DNA of 64,000 nucleotides from Arachidicoccus sp. (GTDB lineage: Bacteria > Bacteroidota > Bacteroidia > Chitinophagales > Chitinophagaceae), in assembly GCA_028283605.1 (NCBI GenBank), contig JAPWKH010000002.1:34329-98328 (forward strand), read 5' to 3'. The notes beneath the pieces are model-generated. The model saw nothing but the letters and a program-made list of their open reading frames with translations. It ran no database searches and was not told the origin of the DNA. The translations under genes and the position numbers were made by a program. Below are positions 1 through 8,289 of this stretch, piece by piece (the stretch's first letter is position 1; every line of letters starts with the position of its first letter).

Positions 1-884
1 TTTTCTTTAAACGAAACAAAAGCTACTGCCAGTATCCATATTATAACCGAAGCAAAAAATATATAAGCAATTTTTACCTGTGCAACAGCAACCGTACTTC
101 TGTACGATTCCGCATGCGGAATAAAAAAAATCCTGTCTGACCCGGTAACATCTAAATGCGCTTTGTCAGCAGCATCGTCCAAGGCTTCGGACAGATAAGA
201 TTTATTATCTATTCTTTCATAAAAACCGATCCCGGAACGAATTTCTTTTTGAAATAATTTTTCGCATTCTTTATCATAATCTTTTAAAAGAAAAGGCACA
301 GATTCTTCGCTGATATTGCTGCTTACTTTTTTTACATATTGCACAGCCAGCCAATAGTCAGCTAAATGGTTAACGGTATCATTTGAATTTTTATACATCG
401 GGCTGCAAATGCAGATAGTAAGATCGGCAGAGTCTGCAGAAACATTGTCCTGCACTACCGTTCTGAACGCAGGATGAACTGCCGTATCGAGAAAATATTT
501 TTGTATGAAAAAATAATCCGTGTTTTCATACTTATCACTTTCCTGAGGATATGTTACAGCTTTATATCCGTGAAGTTTTATGAGCAATAATTGTTGAGAA
601 TATTTTGCACAAAACATCATCAATACAGCTGCAAGAAGCTGCCAAAAGAATAAAAAATAATAATTATTTACTTTAGGAATATGAAGTTTGGCAATGTATT
701 TTCTCAGCCAAATCAAGATAGGAATCCACGCGAAAACAAATGCTAAATCTGTAGCTACAAACCTTTGTGAAACATCAAACATTTTGTTTCTGATAATCAA
801 AAACCAATTCAGAAACGTAAAGCATATTACGAATAATACAGTAATGATGATAAAAGGCAGTATTACCTTTTGCAGTTTTTTCAT
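1..884 (-). CDS. Membrane protein of unknown function (C-terminus cut by window edge)
   Basis: The minus strand is open from an ATG at 884 to the window edge, giving at least 294 residues with no stop. The protein starts MKKLQKVILPF and has three hydrophobic segments in the first ~110 residues. A soluble region of about 150 residues follows, and another hydrophobic segment lies next to the edge (KIAYIFFASVIIWILAVAF). I do not recognise a family. It begins only 22 bases after the stop of the alanine-dehydrogenase-like gene on the same strand, so the two are probably co-transcribed. The layout suggests an inner-membrane protein with a large extramembrane loop. No function is assigned. Confidence 0.7.
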   Translation of the reverse strand, partial: MKKLQKVILPFIIITVLFVICFTFLNWFLIIRNKMFDVSQRFVATDLAFVFAWIPILIWLRKYIAKLHIPKVNNYYFLFFWQLLAAVLMMFCAKYSQQLLLIKLHGYKAVTYPQESDKYENTDYFFIQKYFLDTAVHPAFRTVVQDNVSADSADLTICICSPMYKNSNDTVNHLADYWLAVQYVKKVSSNISEESVPFLLKDYDKECEKLFQKEIRSGIGFYERIDNKSYLSEALDDAADKAHLDVTGSDRIFFIPHAESYRSTVAVAQVKIAYIFFASVIIWILAVAFVSFKE

Positions 885-906
885 ACATGTTTTAGAAATT
901 CTTCTG

Positions 907-2124
907 CTATCTTTTGCTTGTTGCAAGTAATAGATTGAGGTCGGTATATTTTAAATCATACCGTTCACTTAAGTAAATATTTGTGATATGTCCTTTGTAG
1001 ATATAAATGCCATTACGCAAATTAAAATTGTGCCACAGCATGGCATCCAGTCCGCCATTATCTGCAATCTTCAAAGTCAATGGCATCAACACATTGCTGA
1101 TGGCATGGCTTGCTGTCCTTGCAAATGAACTGGCAATATTGGGCACGCAATAATGAATTACATCATACTTACGAAAAGTGGGTTTTTCCTGCGTAGTAAG
1201 TTCACTCGTTTCAAAGCAGCCGCCGCGATCTATGCATACATCAATAATTATACTTCCTGGTCGCATCCGCGACACCATAGCCTCTGTAACTACAACGGGC
1301 ACGCGTCCTTTTTCACTGCTCAAAGCGCCTACCGCTACTTCACATGTTTTGATCTGTTTAGCAAGAATATTCGGTTCTATCACGCTTGTCCATACTGGAA
1401 AGCCAAGATTATTTTGTAGTCTTTTCAGCCGATAAACATTATTATCAAAAACTTTGACTGAAGCGCCCATCGCGAGCGCCGAACGTGTAGCTGACTCTCC
1501 CACTACGCCTGCACCGATAATAATTACTTTGGTTGGCGGAATCCCGCTGATACCGCCTAATAATACGCCTTTCCCTTTATTTGACGAAGCTAAATACTGG
1601 CCTGCGAATAACATGGCTGCACTGCCGGCAATCTCACTCATGCTTCTTACAATCGGGAAAGTGCCGCTATCATCTTTCAACAATTCAAAACCAAGCGCCG
1701 TAATTTTTTTCTTAACCAGCTCTTCCAATATTTCTTTCTTTAATAAAGAAAAATTCAGAGGCGAAATAATTGTCTGGTCTTTTTGAAAATAAGGCGTATC
1801 GTTCAATGAAATAGATGCACTTTTTATGATAACAGGCTGGCTGTAAACTTCCTCTCTGTTATAGACTATTTTTGCTCCTGCTTCGCTATAATCTTTATCG
1901 CTGAAGCGGCTTCCTATGCCGGCTTTGGATTCGACAGTTACAGAATGCCCGTTGCTTACTAAAACATTTACGGCTTCGGGAATCAATGCAATTCTGTTTT
2001 CCTGCGAAAGAGATTCATTCGGTATGCCGATAGCAAGCTGCTTGCTTTTACTTTTGATGTCAAGCGTTTCTTCAAGAGGCTCGTAATTGAATGCAGTCGT
2101 CACAATAGGTTTAGCTGTTGCCAT
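907..2124 (-). CDS. Alanine dehydrogenase / transhydrogenase-alpha-like NAD(P)-binding protein
   Basis: This 405-residue protein belongs to the alanine dehydrogenase/PntA family. An N-terminal substrate domain contains IGIPNE and LIPEAV. A central Rossmann domain carries IIGAGVVGE, and the segment SMSEIAG is typical of the family. Family members oxidise L-alanine to pyruvate and ammonium with NAD+. The lysine of the usual KxKEP motif seems kept (IIKSASIS), but the catalytic histidine of Bacillus-type enzymes (YLHLA) aligns with asparagine here (SPLNFS). As I recall, close Bacteroidota relatives are annotated as alanine dehydrogenase, so the family call is firm but the activity is not. The next gene downstream starts 22 bases away. 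Confidence 0.85.
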   Translation of the reverse strand: MATAKPIVTTAFNYEPLEETLDIKSKSKQLAIGIPNESLSQENRIALIPEAVNVLVSNGHSVTVESKAGIGSRFSDKDYSEAGAKIVYNREEVYSQPVIIKSASISLNDTPYFQKDQTIISPLNFSLLKKEILEELVKKKITALGFELLKDDSGTFPIVRSMSEIAGSAAMLFAGQYLASSNKGKGVLLGGISGIPPTKVIIIGAGVVGESATRSALAMGASVKVFDNNVYRLKRLQNNLGFPVWTSVIEPNILAKQIKTCEVAVGALSSEKGRVPVVVTEAMVSRMRPGSIIIDVCIDRGGCFETSELTTQEKPTFRKYDVIHYCVPNIASSFARTASHAISNVLMPLTLKIADNGGLDAMLWHNFNLRNGIYIYKGHITNIYLSERYDLKYTDLNLLLATSKR

Positions 2125-2230
2125 GTATTTATTTTCTTATATGTAAAATTATTTTTTTTACATTAGGATTGGAAATGTTTTTTTGAAGTATAATGAAGAA
2201 AAGATTTTTCTTTAATGATAAGCATTCAAA

Positions 2231-2265
2231 AAAGCCACTTAAAACAGCATTACTTAAGTGGCTTT
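2231..2265 (-). terminator. Intrinsic terminator after the cupin-like gene
   Basis: Perfect 12-base arms AAAGCCACTTAA (2231-2242) and TTAAGTGGCTTT (2254-2265) enclose an 11-base loop. Read on the minus strand, the stem runs directly into six T residues. It lies 30 bases past the stop of the cupin-like gene and should separate that gene from the alanine-dehydrogenase-like gene. Confidence 0.8.
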
Positions 2266-2294
2266 AAATTTAGTTTTTATAAAATAATATTCTT

Positions 2295-3173
2295 TTATAC
2301 CAACTCCTTTGCGGCATTCTCAAATATTTTTTTATGCTTCCATTCATACCATTCTTTTGGGCGGTATTTTTTCATAAGCGTATCTATATTGCGCATACCT
2401 ACTATATTCCAGACGCCTTTCATTTTTCCGCTGAAAGAATTGTTAAGTGCGCGCAAGCTCATGGCAAAACCGCTTTCCAAATATTCCATGTGATGCCAAT
2501 AAGCGGCAGGCATATAAAGCGTATCGCCATGTTCCAAAATGGTTTCAAAGCCTTCCGCTTTGTCTATTGCCGGAAATTTTTGTAAATCAAGTTTGCTTTT
2601 TTCTTCGACATAATAATTGGTATAATCTGCCAGGCTCAGTACTTCATAAGGTTTACGGTAGAGCTTATGTTGTTCTTCATAAGGGAAAAGTAAAATCCTC
2701 TTTCTTCCTATAAATTGAGTGTGCAGAATATGGCTCAAATCTATATCAAAGTGCATGTGCGTAACAGCGCCTTCACCTCCGGTGAACAGCATCGGCGCGC
2801 GTTTTACAAATCCTTTCATCAAATGCACAGGCCAGATAAAATCTTTGGATAACTGCGGCGCATGACTGAAAATATTGAATAAAAATATTCTCCATTGTGC
2901 AGGTCCTTTCCGGATCATATCTATATAATCGCCGAATTTTATATAATCATCTGCCTTATTAATAGGTGTATAAGCATCGCTTTTAATATTGTTGTAAATA
3001 CCAACTTCCTTACTGCCAACGGCTTCCTTAAAATAGTCCCAGTTCCATTTTTTGTAAGCAGGCCATTGTTTTGCCAAGCCACGAATTACCAAAGGCGTAC
3101 GGGTATTATAATATTTTGTTTTAAATTCTTCGGGGCTGATGTTTTCTACAACATCAACTTCTTTTAATTGCAT
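2295..3173 (-). CDS. JmjC/cupin-8 family putative 2-oxoglutarate-dependent oxygenase
   Basis: From the chosen ATG the protein has 292 residues. An upstream in-frame ATG at 3227 would add 18 residues unlike the family and would overlap the promoter, so MQLKEVD is preferred. The N-terminus has the TPLVIRGLAKQWPA segment typical of cupin-8/JmjC proteins. The HxD iron ligands are in THMHFDIDLSH. A lysine-arginine segment (GRKRILLFP) follows, and the distal histidine lies in YMPAAYWHHM. Family members hydroxylate proteins or small molecules using Fe(II) and 2-oxoglutarate; the substrate here is unknown. It is divergent from the deoxynucleoside kinase gene. Confidence 0.85.
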   Translation of the reverse strand: MQLKEVDVVENISPEEFKTKYYNTRTPLVIRGLAKQWPAYKKWNWDYFKEAVGSKEVGIYNNIKSDAYTPINKADDYIKFGDYIDMIRKGPAQWRIFLFNIFSHAPQLSKDFIWPVHLMKGFVKRAPMLFTGGEGAVTHMHFDIDLSHILHTQFIGRKRILLFPYEEQHKLYRKPYEVLSLADYTNYYVEEKSKLDLQKFPAIDKAEGFETILEHGDTLYMPAAYWHHMEYLESGFAMSLRALNNSFSGKMKGVWNIVGMRNIDTLMKKYRPKEWYEWKHKKIFENAAKELV

Positions 3174-3192
3174 TTTACAAAAATTTAATTTG

Positions 3193-3200
3193 CAAAAGTA
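3193..3200 (-). promoter_or_regulatory. Candidate -7 box for the cupin-like gene
   Basis: The minus strand reads TACTTTTG, a match to the Bacteroidota -7 consensus TANNTTTG, 20 bases before the chosen ATG. No TTG at the ideal 19-base spacing was found. A TTG lies 24 bases upstream. Confidence 0.4.
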
Positions 3201-3271
3201 CGATAAAGTAATACTTCCGGCTTGCAATATTCTTAAGTTTTAGGAAAGACTTTTTCAATTGTTATAATTTT

Positions 3272-3279
3272 TATTTTTG
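3272..3279 (+). promoter_or_regulatory. Candidate -7 box for the deoxynucleoside kinase gene
   Basis: TATTTTTG matches TANNTTTG and ends 10 bases before the ATG at 3290. This would give a leader of only a few bases, so the transcript may be nearly leaderless. Confidence 0.4.
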
Positions 3280-3289
3280 CTTTTCTTAC

Positions 3290-3919
3290 ATGCAATATAA
3301 ATTCATAACGATCGAAGGCAATATCGGCGCCGGCAAAACCACATTGGCTAATATTTTGGCAGAGCGGCTACAGGCGCGGTTGATTTTGGAAGCCTTTTCC
3401 GATAATCCTTTTTTGCCGAAATTTTATGAAAATCCCGCACAGTTTGCTTTTCCATTAGAGCTGTTTTTTATGGCGGAGCGATTTAAGCAACTGAAAGAAA
3501 TATTGCAGCCGGATATGTTTCGTACAACAACCGTATCGGATTATTTATTTACCAAATGCCTTCTTTTCGCAAGAGTAAATTTATCTGACGAAGAATTTAA
3601 ATTGTATCAAAGATTGTTTGATATTATTTTACAGCAATTGGTCTTACCGGAAATATTGATTTATCTGCATGCGCCTGTTGAGAAATTGCAGGAAAATATT
3701 AAAAAGAGGCAAAGAAATTACGAGCAGCAAATATCCGACGATTATTTACAAAGCATTCAGGAAACTTATTTAAATTATATTCAACAGCAAAATTTACCTA
3801 CCTTATTTATTGATGCATCCAATGCCAATTTTTTAGAAGACAAAAGGCATGTGCAAGTTGTTCTCGATGCATTAAATAATATTTACGGTAAAGGTATTCA
3901 CAGAATTTCACTACCATAA
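3290..3919 (+). CDS. Deoxynucleoside kinase
   Basis: The 209-residue protein opens with the P-loop GNIGAGKTT, which binds ATP. The family's substrate-pocket segments follow: the acidic E in LILEAFSDNPFLPKFY, then MAERFKQ. RQRNYEQQI resembles the lid region. Such kinases phosphorylate deoxyadenosine, deoxyguanosine or pyrimidine deoxynucleosides in salvage. Length fits the bacterial dAK/dGK group (about 200-220 residues). The MFS transporter gene follows after 7 bases, so the two are probably one transcript. Exact nucleoside preference cannot be read from the sequence. Confidence 0.9.
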   Translation: MQYKFITIEGNIGAGKTTLANILAERLQARLILEAFSDNPFLPKFYENPAQFAFPLELFFMAERFKQLKEILQPDMFRTTTVSDYLFTKCLLFARVNLSDEEFKLYQRLFDIILQQLVLPEILIYLHAPVEKLQENIKKRQRNYEQQISDDYLQSIQETYLNYIQQQNLPTLFIDASNANFLEDKRHVQVVLDALNNIYGKGIHRISLP

Positions 3920-3926
3920 TTTTTTT

Positions 3927-5246
3927 ATGACAAAAGACGATTCGCTTTCTTTTTTAGATAAAAATCCTGTTTTAAGAAACAAAGAATTTTTATGTTTATT
4001 GCTGTTCCGTTTCGGAATATTTTTTGTTCTGAACCTGCAATCTACCGCGCTTTACTTTTGGGTCTATCAGATTACGGGAAGTAATCTGAAGATGGGCTTA
4101 ATTGGATTGGCAGAAGTGATTCCTGCAATTTTATTTTCACTTATATCGGGATATATCGTAGATATGCGTGAGAAGAAAAAAATGTTGCTGATTTGCGCCA
4201 TAGGATATGTTTGCCTTGGCGGCGGCTTATCGCTACTTTCTACAAATACATCTTTGAATCATTTGGGATTGAACTGGACATTGAACTGTATTTTTTCACT
4301 GATTTTTTTAGGCGGGGTTTTGCGCGCATTTCTTGCGCCATCGTTATTTGCATTGCTTGGCTTGGTAATACCGCGCGAACATTATACAAACGCTACAAGT
4401 TGGAGTAGTTTGGCTTTTAAAATTGGTACGGTATTAGGACCGCTTTCTTTCGGCGTCATTGATGCTTTAATGAGTTTAATTATAAAAAGAAATTCTCCGG
4501 TTACTGCGGGTGTAGTACGTGCAATACCGGCGGTTACAGGATCTATGTGCTTTATATTTTTTATGGAATTGATTTTAATTGTTCTTGTTATTCTCGTAAA
4601 AGCACGGCCTTTTGTAAAAAAGGAAAAAAAAGAAACCATAAGCCAAAGCCTTTCACTTGGCGTAAAATTTATATGGAATACAAAAGCATTGCTTGGCGCA
4701 CAAGCATTAGATATGTTTACCGTTCTGTTTGGCGGCGCCATTGCTTTATTGCCGGCGTTTGTGGATATTTATAAAATGACGGAAATTGAATATGGCATTC
4801 TTCGCGCTGCACCTGGAATAGGTTCCATACTCACTTTAATAATACTTGTTTATCTGCCTTTAAATACGCAACCCGGTAAAAAATTATTATGGTGCTGCGC
4901 CGGTTTTGGAGCAGCAACAATTGCCTTCGGATTATCTCATGAAATAATTTTATCAACAGTTGCTTTAATACTTACAGGAATGTTTGATGCCGTAAGTGTA
5001 GTAGTACGCGGAACTATTTTACAATTGGTAACGCCTGAAGAAATGCGCGGGCGCGTAGCTTCGGTAAACACCATGTTCGTCAGCTCTTCAAATGAGCTCG
5101 GTGATTTTGAAAGCGGCATAATGGCCCACTGGCTGGGAACGGTTCGCGCCATTATTGTAGGCGGATGCCTTACCTTAGGTGTTGTCGGATTGATTGCGGC
5201 GACTACTAAAAAATTGAGGCGATTTGATTATAAGGAATATCAATAA
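3927..5246 (+). CDS. MFS transporter
   Basis: A 439-residue integral membrane protein with about 12 hydrophobic segments. After the second segment it has the cytoplasmic-loop signature GYIVDMREKKKML, a variant of the MFS A-motif, and a basic loop (VKKEKKETISQ) lies between the two halves. Its overall pattern (MFS_3-like, VIPAILFSLISG near the start) resembles the EntS/multidrug-type exporters. Substrate unknown. It follows the deoxynucleoside kinase by 7 bases and converges on the NifU-type gene; I see no clear terminator between them. Confidence 0.85.
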   Translation: MTKDDSLSFLDKNPVLRNKEFLCLLLFRFGIFFVLNLQSTALYFWVYQITGSNLKMGLIGLAEVIPAILFSLISGYIVDMREKKKMLLICAIGYVCLGGGLSLLSTNTSLNHLGLNWTLNCIFSLIFLGGVLRAFLAPSLFALLGLVIPREHYTNATSWSSLAFKIGTVLGPLSFGVIDALMSLIIKRNSPVTAGVVRAIPAVTGSMCFIFFMELILIVLVILVKARPFVKKEKKETISQSLSLGVKFIWNTKALLGAQALDMFTVLFGGAIALLPAFVDIYKMTEIEYGILRAAPGIGSILTLIILVYLPLNTQPGKKLLWCCAGFGAATIAFGLSHEIILSTVALILTGMFDAVSVVVRGTILQLVTPEEMRGRVASVNTMFVSSSNELGDFESGIMAHWLGTVRAIIVGGCLTLGVVGLIAATTKKLRRFDYKEYQ

Positions 5247-5399
5247 AAAATATCCATTCTTAACTTATTCATCTTAAAACTGTAATCCTTTAATAATTCC
5301 GTAAAACATTTAAAAGTATTTCAAAAACACCTCTTTGCTTGTGCGCAAAATTTATAATTCAAAACTGTTTTCAAAAATCATTAAAAAGGCCGGGGCCGA

Positions 5400-5999
5400 T
5401 TATTCCGCTTCAGCAATCACTTCTTTTACTTCGGGAATCATTCTTTTCATCATGCCTTCAATGCCTGCCTTAAGGGTAATCATGGAAGATGGGCAACCGC
5501 TGCAACTTCCTTGTAACATAAGGTTCACGATGCCCTCGTTATAGCTTTTGTATTGTATTGCGCCACCATCCATTTCAACTGCCGGCCGTACATAATTATC
5601 CAGCAATTCTTTAATTCTTTTTACTACATCATCATCATCCAGGCTTACCGTATTGCTAGATTCCGGAATTATTTTAGAAACCTCATCTTCATTAACTATT
5701 ACCGCACCGCTTTCTAAATAATCTTTTAAAAATTGTTTTATTTGCGGAATTACTTCTTGCCAGTCATCCACATCATTGGTCTTGGTAAGCGTTACAAAAT
5801 TACTTGCAATGAAGACACTTTTTATAAAAGGAAAACTGAATAATTCTTTAGCCAAAGGAGATGGATTCGCTGTTGTCTCATCCTGAAAATCGATGCTCTT
5901 GCCCGGATATAATAATTTATTTGCAACAAATTTCATCGTTGCCGGATTCGGTGTCATTTCTGTATATATACTGATTATCGGACTACCTGTTTTAATCAT
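5400..5999 (-). CDS. NifU/Nfu-type iron-sulfur cluster carrier
   Basis: 199 residues in two domains. The N-terminal Nfu domain contains MTPNPATMKFVANK. The C-terminal NifU domain contains the cluster-binding CxxC in GSCSGCPSS and the DNYVRPAVEMDGG segment. Such proteins bind a labile Fe-S cluster and pass it to target enzymes in the cytoplasm. Length and domain order are normal for Bacteroidota Nfu proteins. It is a single gene, convergent with the MFS gene. Confidence 0.92.
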   Translation of the reverse strand: MIKTGSPIISIYTEMTPNPATMKFVANKLLYPGKSIDFQDETTANPSPLAKELFSFPFIKSVFIASNFVTLTKTNDVDDWQEVIPQIKQFLKDYLESGAVIVNEDEVSKIIPESSNTVSLDDDDVVKRIKELLDNYVRPAVEMDGGAIQYKSYNEGIVNLMLQGSCSGCPSSMITLKAGIEGMMKRMIPEVKEVIAEAE

Positions 6000-6026
6000 T
6001 GCACAAATATTTAAAGATGTTCAACA

Positions 6027-6034
6027 CAAAGATA
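6027..6034 (-). promoter_or_regulatory. Candidate -7 box for the Nfu gene
   Basis: The minus strand reads TATCTTTG, an exact TANNTTTG match, 28 bases before the ATG. This implies a leader of about 20 bases. Confidence 0.45.
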
Positions 6035-6172
6035 CAAAGACTTGATCTACTTACTAATTATTTTATAATAAAGAAGAGTTTAATTTCTGGCAATAATTAA
6101 CCATTCATTAACTTTTTTAATTTAAATATTTATAATTCAAATCGTCAAAGAATATACTTGTTTTAAAAAGCA

Positions 6173-6180
6173 TAACTTTG
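6173..6180 (+). promoter_or_regulatory. Candidate -7 box for the lipoprotein gene
   Basis: TAACTTTG matches TANNTTTG. It overlaps a possible TTG start at 6178. This supports translation from the ATG at 6262, which leaves a leader of about 75 bases. Confidence 0.45.
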
Positions 6181-6261
6181 TTACAGATTGTATTCGCAAC
6201 ATGTAACAAAACGGATTATCGAAGCGTTATAGATGAGCAATTATTTTTAAATAGTAAAAAA

Positions 6262-7125
6262 ATGAAACATAAAATTTTAGGTATTGGCATTCTATCACTC
6301 GTAATGGGAAGTTGTACGGTTGTATATCCTACTGCTCCGCAAAATCAGGTAGCAGCCAATTATCCTCAAAGCAACTCTCAACAATATGATTATCGCCAGC
6401 AGTATGATGATCAGCAATCTAATGATGGATATTCAGATGACTGGGATGCAGATACATCTGCAAGCAAAGAGCCGGCTATCGATTATAACAGCGGCGCTTA
6501 TGATGACGGTTATGTTTACAACCCTGCCTATTTCAACAGTAACTTTTATGCAGGTAATCCGTATTGGGGATTAGGAATCTATGCCGGATGGGGCTGGGCC
6601 GATCCTTTCTGGGGAATCGGAGTAGGATATGGTTGGGGAGGTTTCTATGGTTGGGGAAGCATTTATACCGGATGGGGCGGTTATTTCGGCTGGCCGGGCT
6701 ATTATCCTTGGGGATATTGGAATACTGGATATTATGGCCACGGATGGGGGTATTCTCCTTATGTAGTTAACCGGCATGTGAATTTTACCAGAGCAAATAC
6801 CTCTGCAAACACATCATCTGTAAGAAGCAGTTCTTTTCGGACAAATACTTCTTCTTTAAGAAGCTCAGCAAATAGATCTGAACTTAATGTAGCAAATACA
6901 AGAGGCCAGAGAATGTATGCAAGCAGGGCTGTTTCTGAGAATGCCAATCGTAGTTTTTCAAACAGAAATATCAGATCTTATTCAGCGCCATCTTCAAATT
7001 CTTATTCTCCGCAAAGCAGAAGCTATTCGGCTCCGAGCAGAAGCTATTCCGCGCCAAGCAGGAGTTACTCTGCTCCAAGCAGAAGTTTTTCAGGCGGAGG
7101 CTCACGCGGCGGTGGAAGAAGATAA
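6262..7125 (+). CDS. Gly/Trp/Tyr-rich lipoprotein with C-terminal SYSAPSR repeats
   Basis: The chosen start gives 287 residues beginning MKHKILGIGILSLVMGSC, a lipoprotein signal peptide with the acylated cysteine after MGS. Starting upstream at 6178 would bury the signal peptide and overlap the promoter. A polar Q/N/S region is followed by about 65 residues dominated by W, G and Y (GWGWADPFWGIGVGYGWGG). A Ser/Arg/Asn-rich tail ends in four near-identical SYSAPSR units and SGGGSRGGGRR. The composition suggests a low-complexity surface or periplasmic protein anchored to a membrane. I know of no activity for it. Confidence 0.8.
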   Translation: MKHKILGIGILSLVMGSCTVVYPTAPQNQVAANYPQSNSQQYDYRQQYDDQQSNDGYSDDWDADTSASKEPAIDYNSGAYDDGYVYNPAYFNSNFYAGNPYWGLGIYAGWGWADPFWGIGVGYGWGGFYGWGSIYTGWGGYFGWPGYYPWGYWNTGYYGHGWGYSPYVVNRHVNFTRANTSANTSSVRSSSFRTNTSSLRSSANRSELNVANTRGQRMYASRAVSENANRSFSNRNIRSYSAPSSNSYSPQSRSYSAPSRSYSAPSRSYSAPSRSFSGGGSRGGGRR

Positions 7126-7146
7126 GGCCAACCAACCCTTTTCAAT

Positions 7147-7184
7147 AATAATAAGGCATTCTTTTATGAATGCCTTATTATTTT
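7147..7184 (+). terminator. Intrinsic terminator after the lipoprotein gene
   Basis: Perfect 15-base arms (7147-7161 and 7168-7182, core AAGGCATTC/GAATGCCTT) enclose a 6-base loop and run into TTTT. It lies 21 bases past the stop. The A-rich opposite flank may also let it serve the convergent amidotransferase gene. Confidence 0.85.
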
Positions 7185-7232
7185 AGTCTACTGAGATCGG
7201 AAAATATTTAGGAGAGGAATAGTTAGTATAAA

Positions 7233-8075
7233 TTATTCGATAGTAAATACAAAATGTTTTTCCAAAGCCTTATCCAAGAATGCCGGCAAGATGATTTTTT
7301 GTGTCAGTAAAATTTTATCTTCATCTTCCAGTTTATCAAGCATATCGTAATATTTTGCTGCGCCGTGTTCGTTTATTACACGTTCTTTATTAATGTCTTG
7401 CAGCAAATGGTCGCGCATACTATTGGCGTCTGCTTCCGGGTGAAACTGTGTGCCAATCATTTCCGGAGAAAATCTTATCGCCATAATTGCACGTTCCAAA
7501 GGCACATGCGGCCTTTCTTTTTCAATTGCCAATATGGTTGCGCCTATAGATTTTAATTGATCAAAATCGGGTTCAATAACCTGAAAATCACGGCTGTCTA
7601 CTGCATAGAACGGATCGGGCAGTTGCTCAAATAACGATTCTTCAAAACCGCCCCAGATTTTGTGTACAGGAAATACGCCGAAGGAAGTGGATTTGCGCCT
7701 GCATACCTTGCCAATTTTAAAAAATCGGCAAGCCAGTTGAAAAGAATGACAAATGAAGAAAACGTGCTTTTTTGTGTCATTGTCCGCTTTCTCATTATGT
7801 TTATATAACTGATTGATCAATAAGAAAAATTTTTGCTCCCATGTCCAGCCTTCTTCGTCAAATGGGGAGCCCGGTCCACCGCTTGATATATATACATCAA
7901 AAGATATGTCGGGAATTTCGTCTTTCTGTCTTACATCAAAAACCCGGATATCGAAAGCTATATTTTTTGACTTGAAATAGCTGTTCAATATTTCCAAAAT
8001 GCATCGCAGCCCTTGGTTTTTCATGCCGTTATTCATATCCAGTACGGCAACGCGGATATTGCAGTTTTTTGCCAT
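7233..8075 (-). CDS. Class I (type 1) glutamine amidotransferase, GMP-synthase-like
   Basis: 280 residues with the class I glutamine amidotransferase fold. ISSGGPGSP is the oxyanion-side loop, the nucleophile cysteine lies in FFICHSFQLA, and the His-Glu pair is in GTQFHPEAD. Such domains release ammonia from glutamine for a partner synthase, or act on gamma-glutamyl compounds. No synthase domain is fused and none lies next to it. A tail of about 55 residues after the catalytic pair is extra. The nucleophile context is CHS rather than the usual CxG. Function beyond the family is unknown. Confidence 0.85.
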   Translation of the reverse strand: MAKNCNIRVAVLDMNNGMKNQGLRCILEILNSYFKSKNIAFDIRVFDVRQKDEIPDISFDVYISSGGPGSPFDEEGWTWEQKFFLLINQLYKHNEKADNDTKKHVFFICHSFQLACRFFKIGKVCRRKSTSFGVFPVHKIWGGFEESLFEQLPDPFYAVDSRDFQVIEPDFDQLKSIGATILAIEKERPHVPLERAIMAIRFSPEMIGTQFHPEADANSMRDHLLQDINKERVINEHGAAKYYDMLDKLEDEDKILLTQKIILPAFLDKALEKHFVFTIE

Positions 8076-8289
8076 TTTGCAAAGATATTAATTTTCTGTT
8101 TCAGAGTTTTAATATAGAACCACTATTGTAATCAGCCGAAAAAAATTATTCATTCAAAATAAAAAAATTATTGAATTTAGTTTGATTCTTATAAACTTAA
8201 GAAATATTTATCAGCATAATGCGTTATGTAAAAAGTAATATTACCTTTCAAATAAATATCTATTTTTAACCCGAATTATATTTTACTTT

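Noticed and set aside
6178..6261. Upstream TTG start for the lipoprotein
   Set aside because: It overlaps a -7 promoter box and would place 28 non-matching residues before a clear lipoprotein signal peptide.
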